The translations under genes were made by a program, and so were the position numbers. 64,000 bases of DNA from DASPKM01 sp035628135 (lineage in GTDB: Bacteria; Bacteroidota; Bacteroidia; Chitinophagales; Chitinophagaceae). The notes below the pieces were generated by a model. The model did not search any database, was not told where the DNA came from, and worked only from the letters and a program-made list of their open reading frames with translations. The stretch spans positions 806,001 through 870,000 of the forward strand of contig DASPKM010000006.1 of assembly GCA_035628135.1 (NCBI GenBank). Reading direction: 5' to 3'. This document shows positions 24,434 to 32,122 of the stretch, one piece after another (the first letter of the stretch is position 1; each line of letters begins with the position of its first letter).

Positions 24434-25315
24434 TTACCTGGTTAAATATTTTGCAACGCGGCTATGCAACGCATCGCTGAGCGGCGTGAGCGGCAGCCGC
24501 AAATAATTTTCGACCAATTGCTGTTCATGCAAAAATGCTTTTACGCCGGCCGGGTTGTTTTCTGCGAACAACAGTTCATAGCCTTCGATCAACTTGTCGT
24601 TGATGGCTTTGGCCGCTTTAAAATCTCCGTCGAGGCAAAGCCTGGTCATTTCAGAAAAATATTTCGGAAAGCAATTAGCCGCTACGCTGATAACTCCATC
24701 CATGCCGCAGGCTATTTGCGGCAGCACCAGGTTATCATCGCCGCTTACTACCAAAAAATCGTTCGGCCTGTCCCGAAGTATCTGCATGCATTGCGACATA
24801 TCGCCGCTGGCTTCCTTAATACCGGCCACGTTGGCTACTTCGTTGGCAAGGCGTAGAGTGGTGGCGGCATTCACGTTGCGGCCGGTGCGGCCGGGAACAT
24901 TGTATAATATCAGCGGCTTTGCCGAAGCTTCGGCCAGTGCTTTGTAATGATAGTACAATCCGTCTTGCGAAGGTTTGTTGTAGTAGGGGCTTGCACTTAG
25001 CACCGCGGCTGCTTTTTCTACAGGAAAAGTTTCGATGTCACGGATAAGCTCATGCGTATTGTTACCGCCGATGCCTATCACTACCGGCACGCGGTTGCCG
25101 GCTTTTTGGAAGGTGTAGTTGGCCACGTCCAACTTTTCTGAACGGTCGAGCGTAGGTGTTTCACCCGTTGTTCCGAGGGTAACGAGGTATTCTACCCCGC
25201 CTTCGATCACAAAATCGATGACCCTGCCGAGCGCATCGTAATCGATGTCGAAATTATTTTTGAACGGCGTAACAAGCGCTACACCTGTTCCTTTGAGCGT
25301 ATCACGTAATGGCAT
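24434..25315 (-). CDS. dapA: 4-hydroxy-tetrahydrodipicolinate synthase
   Basis: A 293-residue class I aldolase that condenses pyruvate with aspartate semialdehyde, the first committed step to diaminopimelate and lysine. The Schiff-base lysine is K167 in VAGIKEASGD; Y138 in LILYNVPGRTG is the catalytic tyrosine, and TTGETPTL (49-56) binds substrate. The length is normal. It lies 12 bp after accA and 3 bp before the esterase gene, so the three are probably co-transcribed. Confidence 0.95.
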   Translation of the reverse strand: MPLRDTLKGTGVALVTPFKNNFDIDYDALGRVIDFVIEGGVEYLVTLGTTGETPTLDRSEKLDVANYTFQKAGNRVPVVIGIGGNNTHELIRDIETFPVEKAAAVLSASPYYNKPSQDGLYYHYKALAEASAKPLILYNVPGRTGRNVNAATTLRLANEVANVAGIKEASGDMSQCMQILRDRPNDFLVVSGDDNLVLPQIACGMDGVISVAANCFPKYFSEMTRLCLDGDFKAAKAINDKLIEGYELLFAENNPAGVKAFLHEQQLVENYLRLPLTPLSDALHSRVAKYLTR

Positions 25316-25327
25316 GTGAGATGGAGA

Positions 25328-26368
25328 TTAAGACTGGTTTTGATTTTCATTCACGCTTTCCGGCCTGTGTTCCGGTTCTGTTACATATGCTTCCGCAGGT
25401 ATTTCATCCCAGAAGCCCATGCGGCAGTATTTATCGATCCGCTTGTTTACCCGGTCTTCGGGAGAAAGCTGTTTCAGCTCGCGGATAGCATTCACGATAT
25501 AAGGTTTTAATAAAGCGGCTGCTTCATTGTAATCCCAATGCGCGCCGCCTATCGGTTCGGGAATGATGGCATCTATCAATCCGAATTTATGCATATTGTC
25601 TGCCGTAAGTTTCAATTGATCTGCCGCTTTCTCTTTCATTTCCCAACTGCGCCATAAGATCGAGCTGCAGCTTTCAGGGGATATCACGGTGTACCATGTG
25701 TTTTCGAGCATGAATACTTTATCGCCCACGCCAATGCCGAGCGCGCCGCCCGATGCGCCCTCTCCTATGATAGCGCATATGATGGGCACTTTCAGCCTGC
25801 ACATCTCATATATATTGCGGGCGATGGCCTCGCCCTGTCCGCGCTCTTCGGCTTCCAGTCCTGGATAAGCGCCAGGCGTATCGATCAATGTAACTACCGG
25901 CTTATTGAATTTCTCGGCCAGCTTCATCAGGCGCAACGCCTTGCGATAACCTTCGGGATTGGCCATACCGAAATTGCGCATCTGGCGCATTTTGGTATTG
26001 ATGCCTTTTTGCTGTCCAATGACCATTACGGTTTGTCCATCCAATTGTGCAAACCCGCCGATCATTGCTTTATCGTCCTTCACATTCCTGTCGCCAAACA
26101 GCTCCACGAAATTCGTGAACATCTTTTCAATATATTTCTGCGTATATGGCCGGTCGGGATGGCGGCTCAATTGCACCTTCTGCCAACTGCTCAGGTTTTG
26201 GGTAATTTCTTTACGTCGCTCTATAACATTGGCTTCCAGTTCCTTGATCATTTCGCTGTAATCCACCTTGGTCTTCTCGGCTTTCTTCTTCAAATCTTCT
26301 ATATCCTCGAAGAGGTCTTTGATGGGCTTTTCAAAATCAAGGAACTGTCGGTTTTTATCTTGCGGCAT
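25328..26368 (-). CDS. accA: Acetyl-CoA carboxylase carboxyltransferase subunit alpha
   Basis: A 346-residue subunit of the carboxyltransferase that makes malonyl-CoA for fatty acid synthesis, working with AccD. Typical blocks are an N-terminal helical region (LDFEKPIKDLFEDIEDLKK), RHPDRPYTQKYIEKM, GQQKGINTKMRQMRNFGMANPEGYRKALRLM (read in parts), TLIDTPGAYPGLEAEERGQ, EGASGGALGIGVGDKVFMLENTWYTVISPESC. The C-terminal 25 residues are acidic and low in order. It is the first gene of the accA-dapA-esterase run and diverges from the S9 peptidase. Confidence 0.96.
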   Translation of the reverse strand: MPQDKNRQFLDFEKPIKDLFEDIEDLKKKAEKTKVDYSEMIKELEANVIERRKEITQNLSSWQKVQLSRHPDRPYTQKYIEKMFTNFVELFGDRNVKDDKAMIGGFAQLDGQTVMVIGQQKGINTKMRQMRNFGMANPEGYRKALRLMKLAEKFNKPVVTLIDTPGAYPGLEAEERGQGEAIARNIYEMCRLKVPIICAIIGEGASGGALGIGVGDKVFMLENTWYTVISPESCSSILWRSWEMKEKAADQLKLTADNMHKFGLIDAIIPEPIGGAHWDYNEAAALLKPYIVNAIRELKQLSPEDRVNKRIDKYCRMGFWDEIPAEAYVTEPEHRPESVNENQNQS

Positions 26369-26497
26369 AAGCGGGCGGGTATGAGGTGTAAAAGTAATTC
26401 GAAAGTAATAAATGTCGATAAATTCATTTCAATGCTGTCTGTTCAACTGCCGGACGAATTATTACAATTTGTACATTTAGGCAAATCATACCAGCTT

Positions 26498-28576
26498 ATG
26501 AAAGGTTTAGCATTGGCCGTATTGATGTTTTGTCAGCTCGTGGTATTTGCCCAACGCAGCACCTCCGTTTCCTTCGAAAAATGGATCAGCCTCAAAGGAA
26601 CTGGCGGTCCGCTGGTATCGCCCGATGGCAAAACCATCGTGTACTCCGTAACCTCCACCGACTGGGCCAATAACAGCTATGATACCGAATTGTGGATGGT
26701 GCGCGATGGTGGCGCTCCCGTTCAGCTCACCCGCACTGACCGCGGCAGCAGCTTCGGCGCAAGGTTTACGCCCGACAGTAAGTTCATCAGCTTCCTGGCT
26801 GACCGCGGACAGAAAACCCAGATCTACCTCATCTCCGTTCATGGCGGCGAAGCCATGCAGTTAACGAAAGACGAGGACGGCATAAACAATTATGAATGGA
26901 GTCCCGATGGCAGCAGGATCGCGTATAGCAAACCCATGGCCGACAGCAAGCGGGATAAGACCATGCGCGAACGGTTCGGTGCCTTTGGCGTGGAAGGAGA
27001 AGAATATAAGCTAAATCATTTGTGGATATTGAATTATAATTACGACACCGTGGTGCTGGCAGGACAAGTGCCGTGTTATCCGGTCAAAAAAGATTCAAGT
27101 TCCGCTGATTCACTCGCCAAAGTAAAAGCACAAGGCTGCGTATCGCTGCCCGTTGCAAAGCAATTGACACAAGGCGATTTTACCGTAGGCGGTTATGCCT
27201 GGCATCCCGATGGACAAAGGATCATATTCAACAGGCAAGCCAATCCGCTCATCAATTCAGGCATCACAGCCGACATTGTGCTGATGGATGTCGCTACAAA
27301 AAAGATGACCACGCTGGTAAGCAATCCAACCGGGGACTTTTTCAGCCGCTGGAATCCCCAGGGAACGGCCTTTGTATATAGCAGCGCCGTCACCGACTCA
27401 ACCAGCAATTACTATAAAAACAATCGCCTTTTTATTTATGATATGAATACCAATTCGAGCCGTGAAATTGCAAAGGACATCGATGAGAATAAGTTCGTAT
27501 CGGATTGGAACAAGCACGGCCTGTTCGTAGGGGCGCTGGAGAAAACGAAACAAAAGATATTCACGGTCGATCCGGCATCGGGCGCATCAACGCCCCTTCC
27601 CATCGCGCTGGACCTGGTAGGCAACATTTCATTCAGCATGAATACCGACATCGTTGCGGTGTCTGGAAGAAACTATGCGGACCTGAATGAGATTTATACA
27701 GGTACTTTCAATCAACCGCTGACGAAGGTGACGAACAATTCTGCGCAAATTGCAAATTGGAACACGCCGGTGAATGAAGTGATATCCTGGAAAAGCAAAG
27801 ATGGAGCGGCAATAGAAGGCGTACTGCTGAAGCCCAGGAATTATGATCCTGCAAAAAAATACCCGCTGCTGATAGTTATTCATGGAGGCCCTACCGGCAT
27901 CGACTTACCCGATCCTACTCCCACCTATGTGTATCCCATCATGCAATGGGTTGAAAAAGGCGCATTGGTATTACGCGTAAATTATCGAGGCAGCGCCGGT
28001 TACGGTGAAAAGTTCCGGTCGCTCAACGTGCGCAACCTGGGTGTCGGCGATATGTGGGATGTGGTGAGTGGCGTAGAGCACCTGCAGAAAAAAGGAATGA
28101 TCGACACGGCGAGGATGGGAGTCATGGGCTGGAGCCAGGGTGGTTATATCTCGGCCTTCCTTGCCACCAATACCAATATCTTTAAAGCGATATCGGTTGG
28201 CGCAGGCATTTCCAATTGGGTAACCTATTATGTAAATACAGACATCACCCCGTTTACGCGCCAATACTTGCAGGCCACTCCATGGAACGACATGGCGGTG
28301 TATTTAAAAACATCTCCCATGACAAACATCAATAAAGCGCGTACGCCTACGCTTATACAACACGGTGAGTTCGATCGCCGTGTGCCCATCCCAAATGCGT
28401 ATGAGCTTTACCGTGGGTTACAGGATCGGGGCGTGCCTTCCAAACTGATCGTGTACAAAGGTTTCGGGCACGGCATCAACAAGCCCAAAGAACGCCTTGC
28501 CGCGGTTTGGCATAACTGGCAATGGTTTAACAAATATGTTTTTGGCGAGGCAGAAGAACCCATGCCGCTTGAATAA
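26498..28576 (+). CDS. Exported S9-family peptidase (dipeptidyl/acylaminoacyl-peptidase-like)
   Basis: A 692-residue protein starting at MKGLALAV (26498); the frame is open much further upstream but that part is antisense to accA. It has a signal peptide (1-20), WD40-like PD40 propeller repeats (about 30-430, e.g. GTGGPLVSPDGKTIVYSVTS, YEWSPDGSRIAYSKP), and a C-terminal hydrolase with S546 in GWSQGGY, D626 in GEFDRRVP and H658 in GFGHGIN. It probably removes dipeptides or acylated residues from peptides in the periplasm. A direct repeat of 11 bp (ATTATTAATTA) lies just after its stop. Confidence 0.92.
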   Translation: MKGLALAVLMFCQLVVFAQRSTSVSFEKWISLKGTGGPLVSPDGKTIVYSVTSTDWANNSYDTELWMVRDGGAPVQLTRTDRGSSFGARFTPDSKFISFLADRGQKTQIYLISVHGGEAMQLTKDEDGINNYEWSPDGSRIAYSKPMADSKRDKTMRERFGAFGVEGEEYKLNHLWILNYNYDTVVLAGQVPCYPVKKDSSSADSLAKVKAQGCVSLPVAKQLTQGDFTVGGYAWHPDGQRIIFNRQANPLINSGITADIVLMDVATKKMTTLVSNPTGDFFSRWNPQGTAFVYSSAVTDSTSNYYKNNRLFIYDMNTNSSREIAKDIDENKFVSDWNKHGLFVGALEKTKQKIFTVDPASGASTPLPIALDLVGNISFSMNTDIVAVSGRNYADLNEIYTGTFNQPLTKVTNNSAQIANWNTPVNEVISWKSKDGAAIEGVLLKPRNYDPAKKYPLLIVIHGGPTGIDLPDPTPTYVYPIMQWVEKGALVLRVNYRGSAGYGEKFRSLNVRNLGVGDMWDVVSGVEHLQKKGMIDTARMGVMGWSQGGYISAFLATNTNIFKAISVGAGISNWVTYYVNTDITPFTRQYLQATPWNDMAVYLKTSPMTNINKARTPTLIQHGEFDRRVPIPNAYELYRGLQDRGVPSKLIVYKGFGHGINKPKERLAAVWHNWQWFNKYVFGEAEEPMPLE

Positions 28577-28600
28577 TTATTAATTAGTGATTATTAATTA
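28576..28600. repeat. 11-bp AT-rich direct repeat between genes
   Basis: ATTATTAATTA occurs twice (28576-28586 and 28590-28600) separated by GTG. It overlaps the end of the S9 gene and ends 7 bp before the SET-domain gene start at 28608. It can also fold imperfectly. It may be a degenerate word-repeat element, but the evidence is thin. Confidence 0.5.
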
Positions 28601-28607
28601 TTCACCC

Positions 28608-29027
28608 ATGAAATCTTCTATTTTCAAGCTGTACTATTCACTCCGTATTGGCAAGAGCAATATCGATGGCAAGGGCGCCTATGCACGGGAAGCCATACCG
28701 GCCCGCAGAAAAATCGGTGACCTGGGCGGCGTAATCATTTCACAACGCGAAGCAAGGCGCATTGCAAACAACAGCAAACGCGTTGCGATTGTTGAATTTG
28801 GAAATGGAAAGGCATTGAACGCGGCAATCAACAGCAATGCATTGCGGTACGTTAATCATTCATGCAGTCCGAATACTTATATGCGTGTCGCGCACAACCG
28901 CGTGGAGTTTTATGCTTTGCGTTCCATTCGATACAATGAAGAATTGACCTGCGATTATGGTGAAACGCATCACGATGGCAAGCTGCCCTGCAAATGCGGA
29001 GCGCCAGGTTGCCAGGGTTTTATTTAA
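28608..29027 (+). CDS. SET-domain protein (putative lysine methyltransferase)
   Basis: A 139-residue protein starting at MKSSIFKLYY (28608). The fold is a compact SET domain: GKSNIDGKGAYAREAIPARRKIGDLGG (N-terminal strands), RYVNHSCSPNTYMRV (the knot-forming NHSC motif), RSIRYNEELTCDYGE, and a post-SET-like zinc cluster CKCGAPGCQG at the end. These are the S-adenosylmethionine- and lysine-binding signatures of eukaryote-type histone methyltransferases, found sporadically in bacteria. The target protein is unknown. Its 3' end overlaps the convergent membrane-protein gene by 8 bases. Confidence 0.88.
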   Translation: MKSSIFKLYYSLRIGKSNIDGKGAYAREAIPARRKIGDLGGVIISQREARRIANNSKRVAIVEFGNGKALNAAINSNALRYVNHSCSPNTYMRVAHNRVEFYALRSIRYNEELTCDYGETHHDGKLPCKCGAPGCQGFI

Positions 29028-29292
29028 GCTGGAAGAAAAGAATGATTCCGATACCCGCCACGCCGCCGATTACCGAGGCAACTGCATCCATGATCTCATG
29101 ATATCCATGACCGGTGATCTTGGAAAAGAGCTCGAAGCCGTAGCTGATGACAATCACCAGCACAAATGCGAGCAACGTGGCCATTACCAATTGCATAGGC
29201 AGCAGCCACCAACCAAGGGCTTGTAATACCACGCCCATAACGATGCCGGCGAAGAAATGACGCCATTTGTCAGGTTGAATTTTCCGAGCCAT
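29020..29292 (-). CDS. Small integral membrane protein
   Basis: A 90-residue protein with three predicted transmembrane segments (about 12-32, 34-52 and 68-88). It contains KWRHFFAG near the start and an acidic/His segment SKITGHGYHEIMDAVASVIGG. This pattern (H in the first helix, E/D-rich loop before a glycine-rich last helix) is reminiscent of YfiM/VanZ-like small membrane proteins, but I cannot assign a family. It overlaps the SET-domain gene tail to tail by 8 bases. Confidence 0.75.
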   Translation of the reverse strand: MARKIQPDKWRHFFAGIVMGVVLQALGWWLLPMQLVMATLLAFVLVIVISYGFELFSKITGHGYHEIMDAVASVIGGVAGIGIILFFQLK

Positions 29293-29474
29293 TAAGAGGA
29301 ATCAATAAGGGGAAAGGAGTTATGCGCGATGTTTTAGATGAGTGCGCCATCGAACCGGTAATCAATTGATCCAGGAGTAAGCCGATATTGGACAATTAAA
29401 GGATAACTGTTTGCTTCTCAACCCTTTCCAGACCCACCAACATTCATTGACTTTTTCATTTTTGTGAATTTGAA

Positions 29475-31334
29475 TTATGAAGTTACAATTTTATTTACAA
29501 AGATTAAATAAGTGTCACCGGGTATGAGGATACCTTGTGAACTACTCAATTTTATCTCCCCTCCGGCACTGCTGAACTTTAGCTCGTTCAGCGTTACTTC
29601 CGACCTATCAACGACGTTTGAAAGGTCTATATTATTATTGATGTCAAAAAATTCCAATCTGTAGCGGTTATCAGGGTTTTTAACGATTATTTCGTAACCG
29701 CTGTACACGCTGGTGATGCTTACTATCCAGGTCTTGTTAATCTTCATGGAGTTGATGGACTCATGAATCCGTTGCACATTATAAATTGGTTCAACGGGTA
29801 AAGGTTTGTTTATTTTCTTCATCAGGCGTTTTTTTCCTATATCATCTTCCTCTCCCAGGTATTTTGGGTCATCAAGGAATTCGTCCTTGTATTCCTTTCC
29901 GTTTACATTAAATGTTTTGATTTCGATGGAACTCTTATCCCCTTTTTCCATCAGTTTGTCTACATAAACAAACGCTTCTAACTGAATAGCATCACCATTC
30001 GATTTTATCTGGTAAGACTGGGATTCGAGCATCCTGAAATGATTTTCATCTTCCCAGAAGATTTCCAGCGTTAGTTTGAAATGTTCCCGGAGATGATTGA
30101 ACTTGTCAGGCTCGGGAAGAAAACGTCCAACGAGTTTTTTCAATTGCTGTTGCGACATATTGGAAAACTGCACACCGAGATACTCTTTGTACGACTGGTT
30201 AAATTTGTCGAAGTGAACGAACGGACTCTGCTTTTTTAAATATTCAGAAAACGCACTGCTCATATTTTCCAGCGGCACTTTAATAACGCTGGTGGCACGA
30301 TATGCTTCTTCTACGTCGTAGTCAAACCTGTTTAATTTTACAGGAACGTATTTGCGATAATGCCTGACGACATTAATTTCGTTAGGTCCTGCATAACTGA
30401 TATCGAGTAATGAAAAACCTGACTTGTATTTTTCAATATCCCCTTCAGGATTGCTGAATGTAGATTTCGAGTTAACGAAATAACATGCTTGGCCGGTATC
30501 GCTAAGTTCACGGTCGCGTGATTCATGGGTGTGACCGCAAAAGAGTATGCTGAACTTTCCCCTCCGCAAGAGGTTTTTTATTCTCCTTTCCTCACTGTTA
30601 GAAAAGAAACCCTCTTCCAGCGGGTGGTGAAACAAGGCAATGTTGAAATCTGTTTTGCCCTCAAAAGCAGCATTGGCGCGCCGTATCTGGGAATCGCCAA
30701 ATACCAATTTTGGTCCGCCGCCGTCAGGAAAATGATCGAGCTTATGATGGCACGTCCAGGCCGAATTAAAAGCAGCTATACCAATTCTGGCATTTCCAAA
30801 CTTGAATGTAAATAAGGTTTCAAAATTTGAAATGTCTACGGTTTCCTCAGCTACAGGTTCCAGCTTCTCGGGTAAGTTATTGAACCCCTCATAGAACTTT
30901 TTCTCAAAATCCTTGAAATTCTGTAATCCTTTAAAATCGTCAGTAAAATTGATCCTGTTCTCAGCAATTCTCCAGTCTATATCGGTAAGACTGGCATTTT
31001 GCCTGGTATCACGTAGCGTTGACAATACGTTCCTACCACTCACGCCGGGAGGGTCCTGTACATCATGGTTGCCCGGAATGATAATAATACGGTTATTTTT
31101 TAGCTGGAGCCTTTTAGCAAGCTTATCCAGTATTTCAGTGTGAACAGCATCAAAACAGTCTTTATCCCTGAAAGATGCTCCACCCTTATCTACCAGATCC
31201 CCGGTCACAAAAACAAAGTCAATCTTCCTTTCCTTGTGTTCATCCGCTAAACTTTCTAATAAAGCTTCCAGAAGCTCATCGAAATAATTCACATCCCTCG
31301 AAAAATGCAGATCTGAAATATGAGCTATTCTCAT
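29475..31334 (-). CDS. Large metallophosphoesterase with unknown C-terminal domain
   Basis: A 619-residue protein. Residues 1 to about 290 are a calcineurin-like phosphoesterase: DLH (D8, H10), VTGDLVDKGG, IPGNHDV, FHHPLEEG and FCGHTHESRD supply the two-metal centre. The remaining 330 residues are charged and then beta-rich (IVSITSVYSGYEIIV, GDTYLIFVNK), and I do not recognise them. There is no signal peptide, so it is cytoplasmic. It stands alone, with an AT-richer composition than its neighbours. The substrate could be a cyclic nucleotide, a phosphoprotein or nucleic acid; this family also occurs in defence loci, but nothing adjacent supports that. Confidence 0.85.
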   Translation of the reverse strand: MRIAHISDLHFSRDVNYFDELLEALLESLADEHKERKIDFVFVTGDLVDKGGASFRDKDCFDAVHTEILDKLAKRLQLKNNRIIIIPGNHDVQDPPGVSGRNVLSTLRDTRQNASLTDIDWRIAENRINFTDDFKGLQNFKDFEKKFYEGFNNLPEKLEPVAEETVDISNFETLFTFKFGNARIGIAAFNSAWTCHHKLDHFPDGGGPKLVFGDSQIRRANAAFEGKTDFNIALFHHPLEEGFFSNSEERRIKNLLRRGKFSILFCGHTHESRDRELSDTGQACYFVNSKSTFSNPEGDIEKYKSGFSLLDISYAGPNEINVVRHYRKYVPVKLNRFDYDVEEAYRATSVIKVPLENMSSAFSEYLKKQSPFVHFDKFNQSYKEYLGVQFSNMSQQQLKKLVGRFLPEPDKFNHLREHFKLTLEIFWEDENHFRMLESQSYQIKSNGDAIQLEAFVYVDKLMEKGDKSSIEIKTFNVNGKEYKDEFLDDPKYLGEEDDIGKKRLMKKINKPLPVEPIYNVQRIHESINSMKINKTWIVSITSVYSGYEIIVKNPDNRYRLEFFDINNNIDLSNVVDRSEVTLNELKFSSAGGEIKLSSSQGILIPGDTYLIFVNKIVTS

Positions 31335-31474
31335 AAGCAGGTTTTAATAGCATTGCGCGTTTCAGCGGAGGCAGCGACTAATGTCCAATTGGTTTAAAAC
31401 CATTAAAATAAGGAATAAATTAAATTAATATTACAGTAGAAACACGGTTTTTTTTACCACCGTCTTCATAACCA

Positions 31475-32122
31475 ATGCGCTTGTTCCTTTCATCTTTCCG
31501 TTTTGGCAATCACCCGCAACACCTGGTGCGCTTGGCCAACAGTAATAAAAGAGCTGCTGTTATTGCCAATGCCTGTGATGAAATGCCGGAAAACGACAGG
31601 CAGATCCGCGTACGCCAGGAGATAGGACTGTTGCAGGAACTGGGATTTTTTCCGGGAGAAATTGACCTGCGATCGTACTTCAACAATCCGCATCGGCAGC
31701 AACACCTAATCAAGCTGCTGTCTACCGTGGGACTAATTTGGGTGCGGGGCGGCAATTCATTCGTGCTGCGCAGGGCCATGAAGGCGAGCGGCTTCGATGT
31801 GATGATCACGGGACTCGTGCAGCAGGATGCGGTTGTATATGGCGGCTATAGCGCCGGCGCCTGCGTAACCGGACCAACCCTGGCAGGAATAGAAATGGTA
31901 GATGATCCACACACGGTGCCTGAAGGTTATGATGCAACCGTGATATGGGAAGGACTGAACCTTGTACCCTACGTGATCGTGCCACACTACCGGTCCATAC
32001 TTCCTGAATCGGCGAAAGTAGAGCGGTTGTTGCAACATTACGTTGACCGCAATATATCGTTTAAGCCTCTCCGTGATGAGGAGGCAGTGGTGGTAAACGG
32101 CGACCAATCATTCTGTGCGTAG
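31475..32122 (+). CDS. Peptidase E-like (S51 family) protein
   Basis: A 215-residue class I glutamine-amidotransferase-like hydrolase. The nucleophile Ser is S126 in YGGYSAGACV, the hallmark of S51 dipeptidase E and cyanophycinase relatives; WVRGGNSFVLRRAM (about 89-102) is the conserved upstream loop, and VPHY has the likely catalytic His. It should be a cytoplasmic dipeptidase. It ends inside the convergent ABC permease gene (15-base overlap). Confidence 0.85.
   Translation: MRLFLSSFRFGNHPQHLVRLANSNKRAAVIANACDEMPENDRQIRVRQEIGLLQELGFFPGEIDLRSYFNNPHRQQHLIKLLSTVGLIWVRGGNSFVLRRAMKASGFDVMITGLVQQDAVVYGGYSAGACVTGPTLAGIEMVDDPHTVPEGYDATVIWEGLNLVPYVIVPHYRSILPESAKVERLLQHYVDRNISFKPLRDEEAVVVNGDQSFCA

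Noticed and set aside
26009..26497. A 163-codon upstream extension of the S9 peptidase ORF
   Set aside because: The extension is antisense to accA, and the signal peptide starts at 26498.
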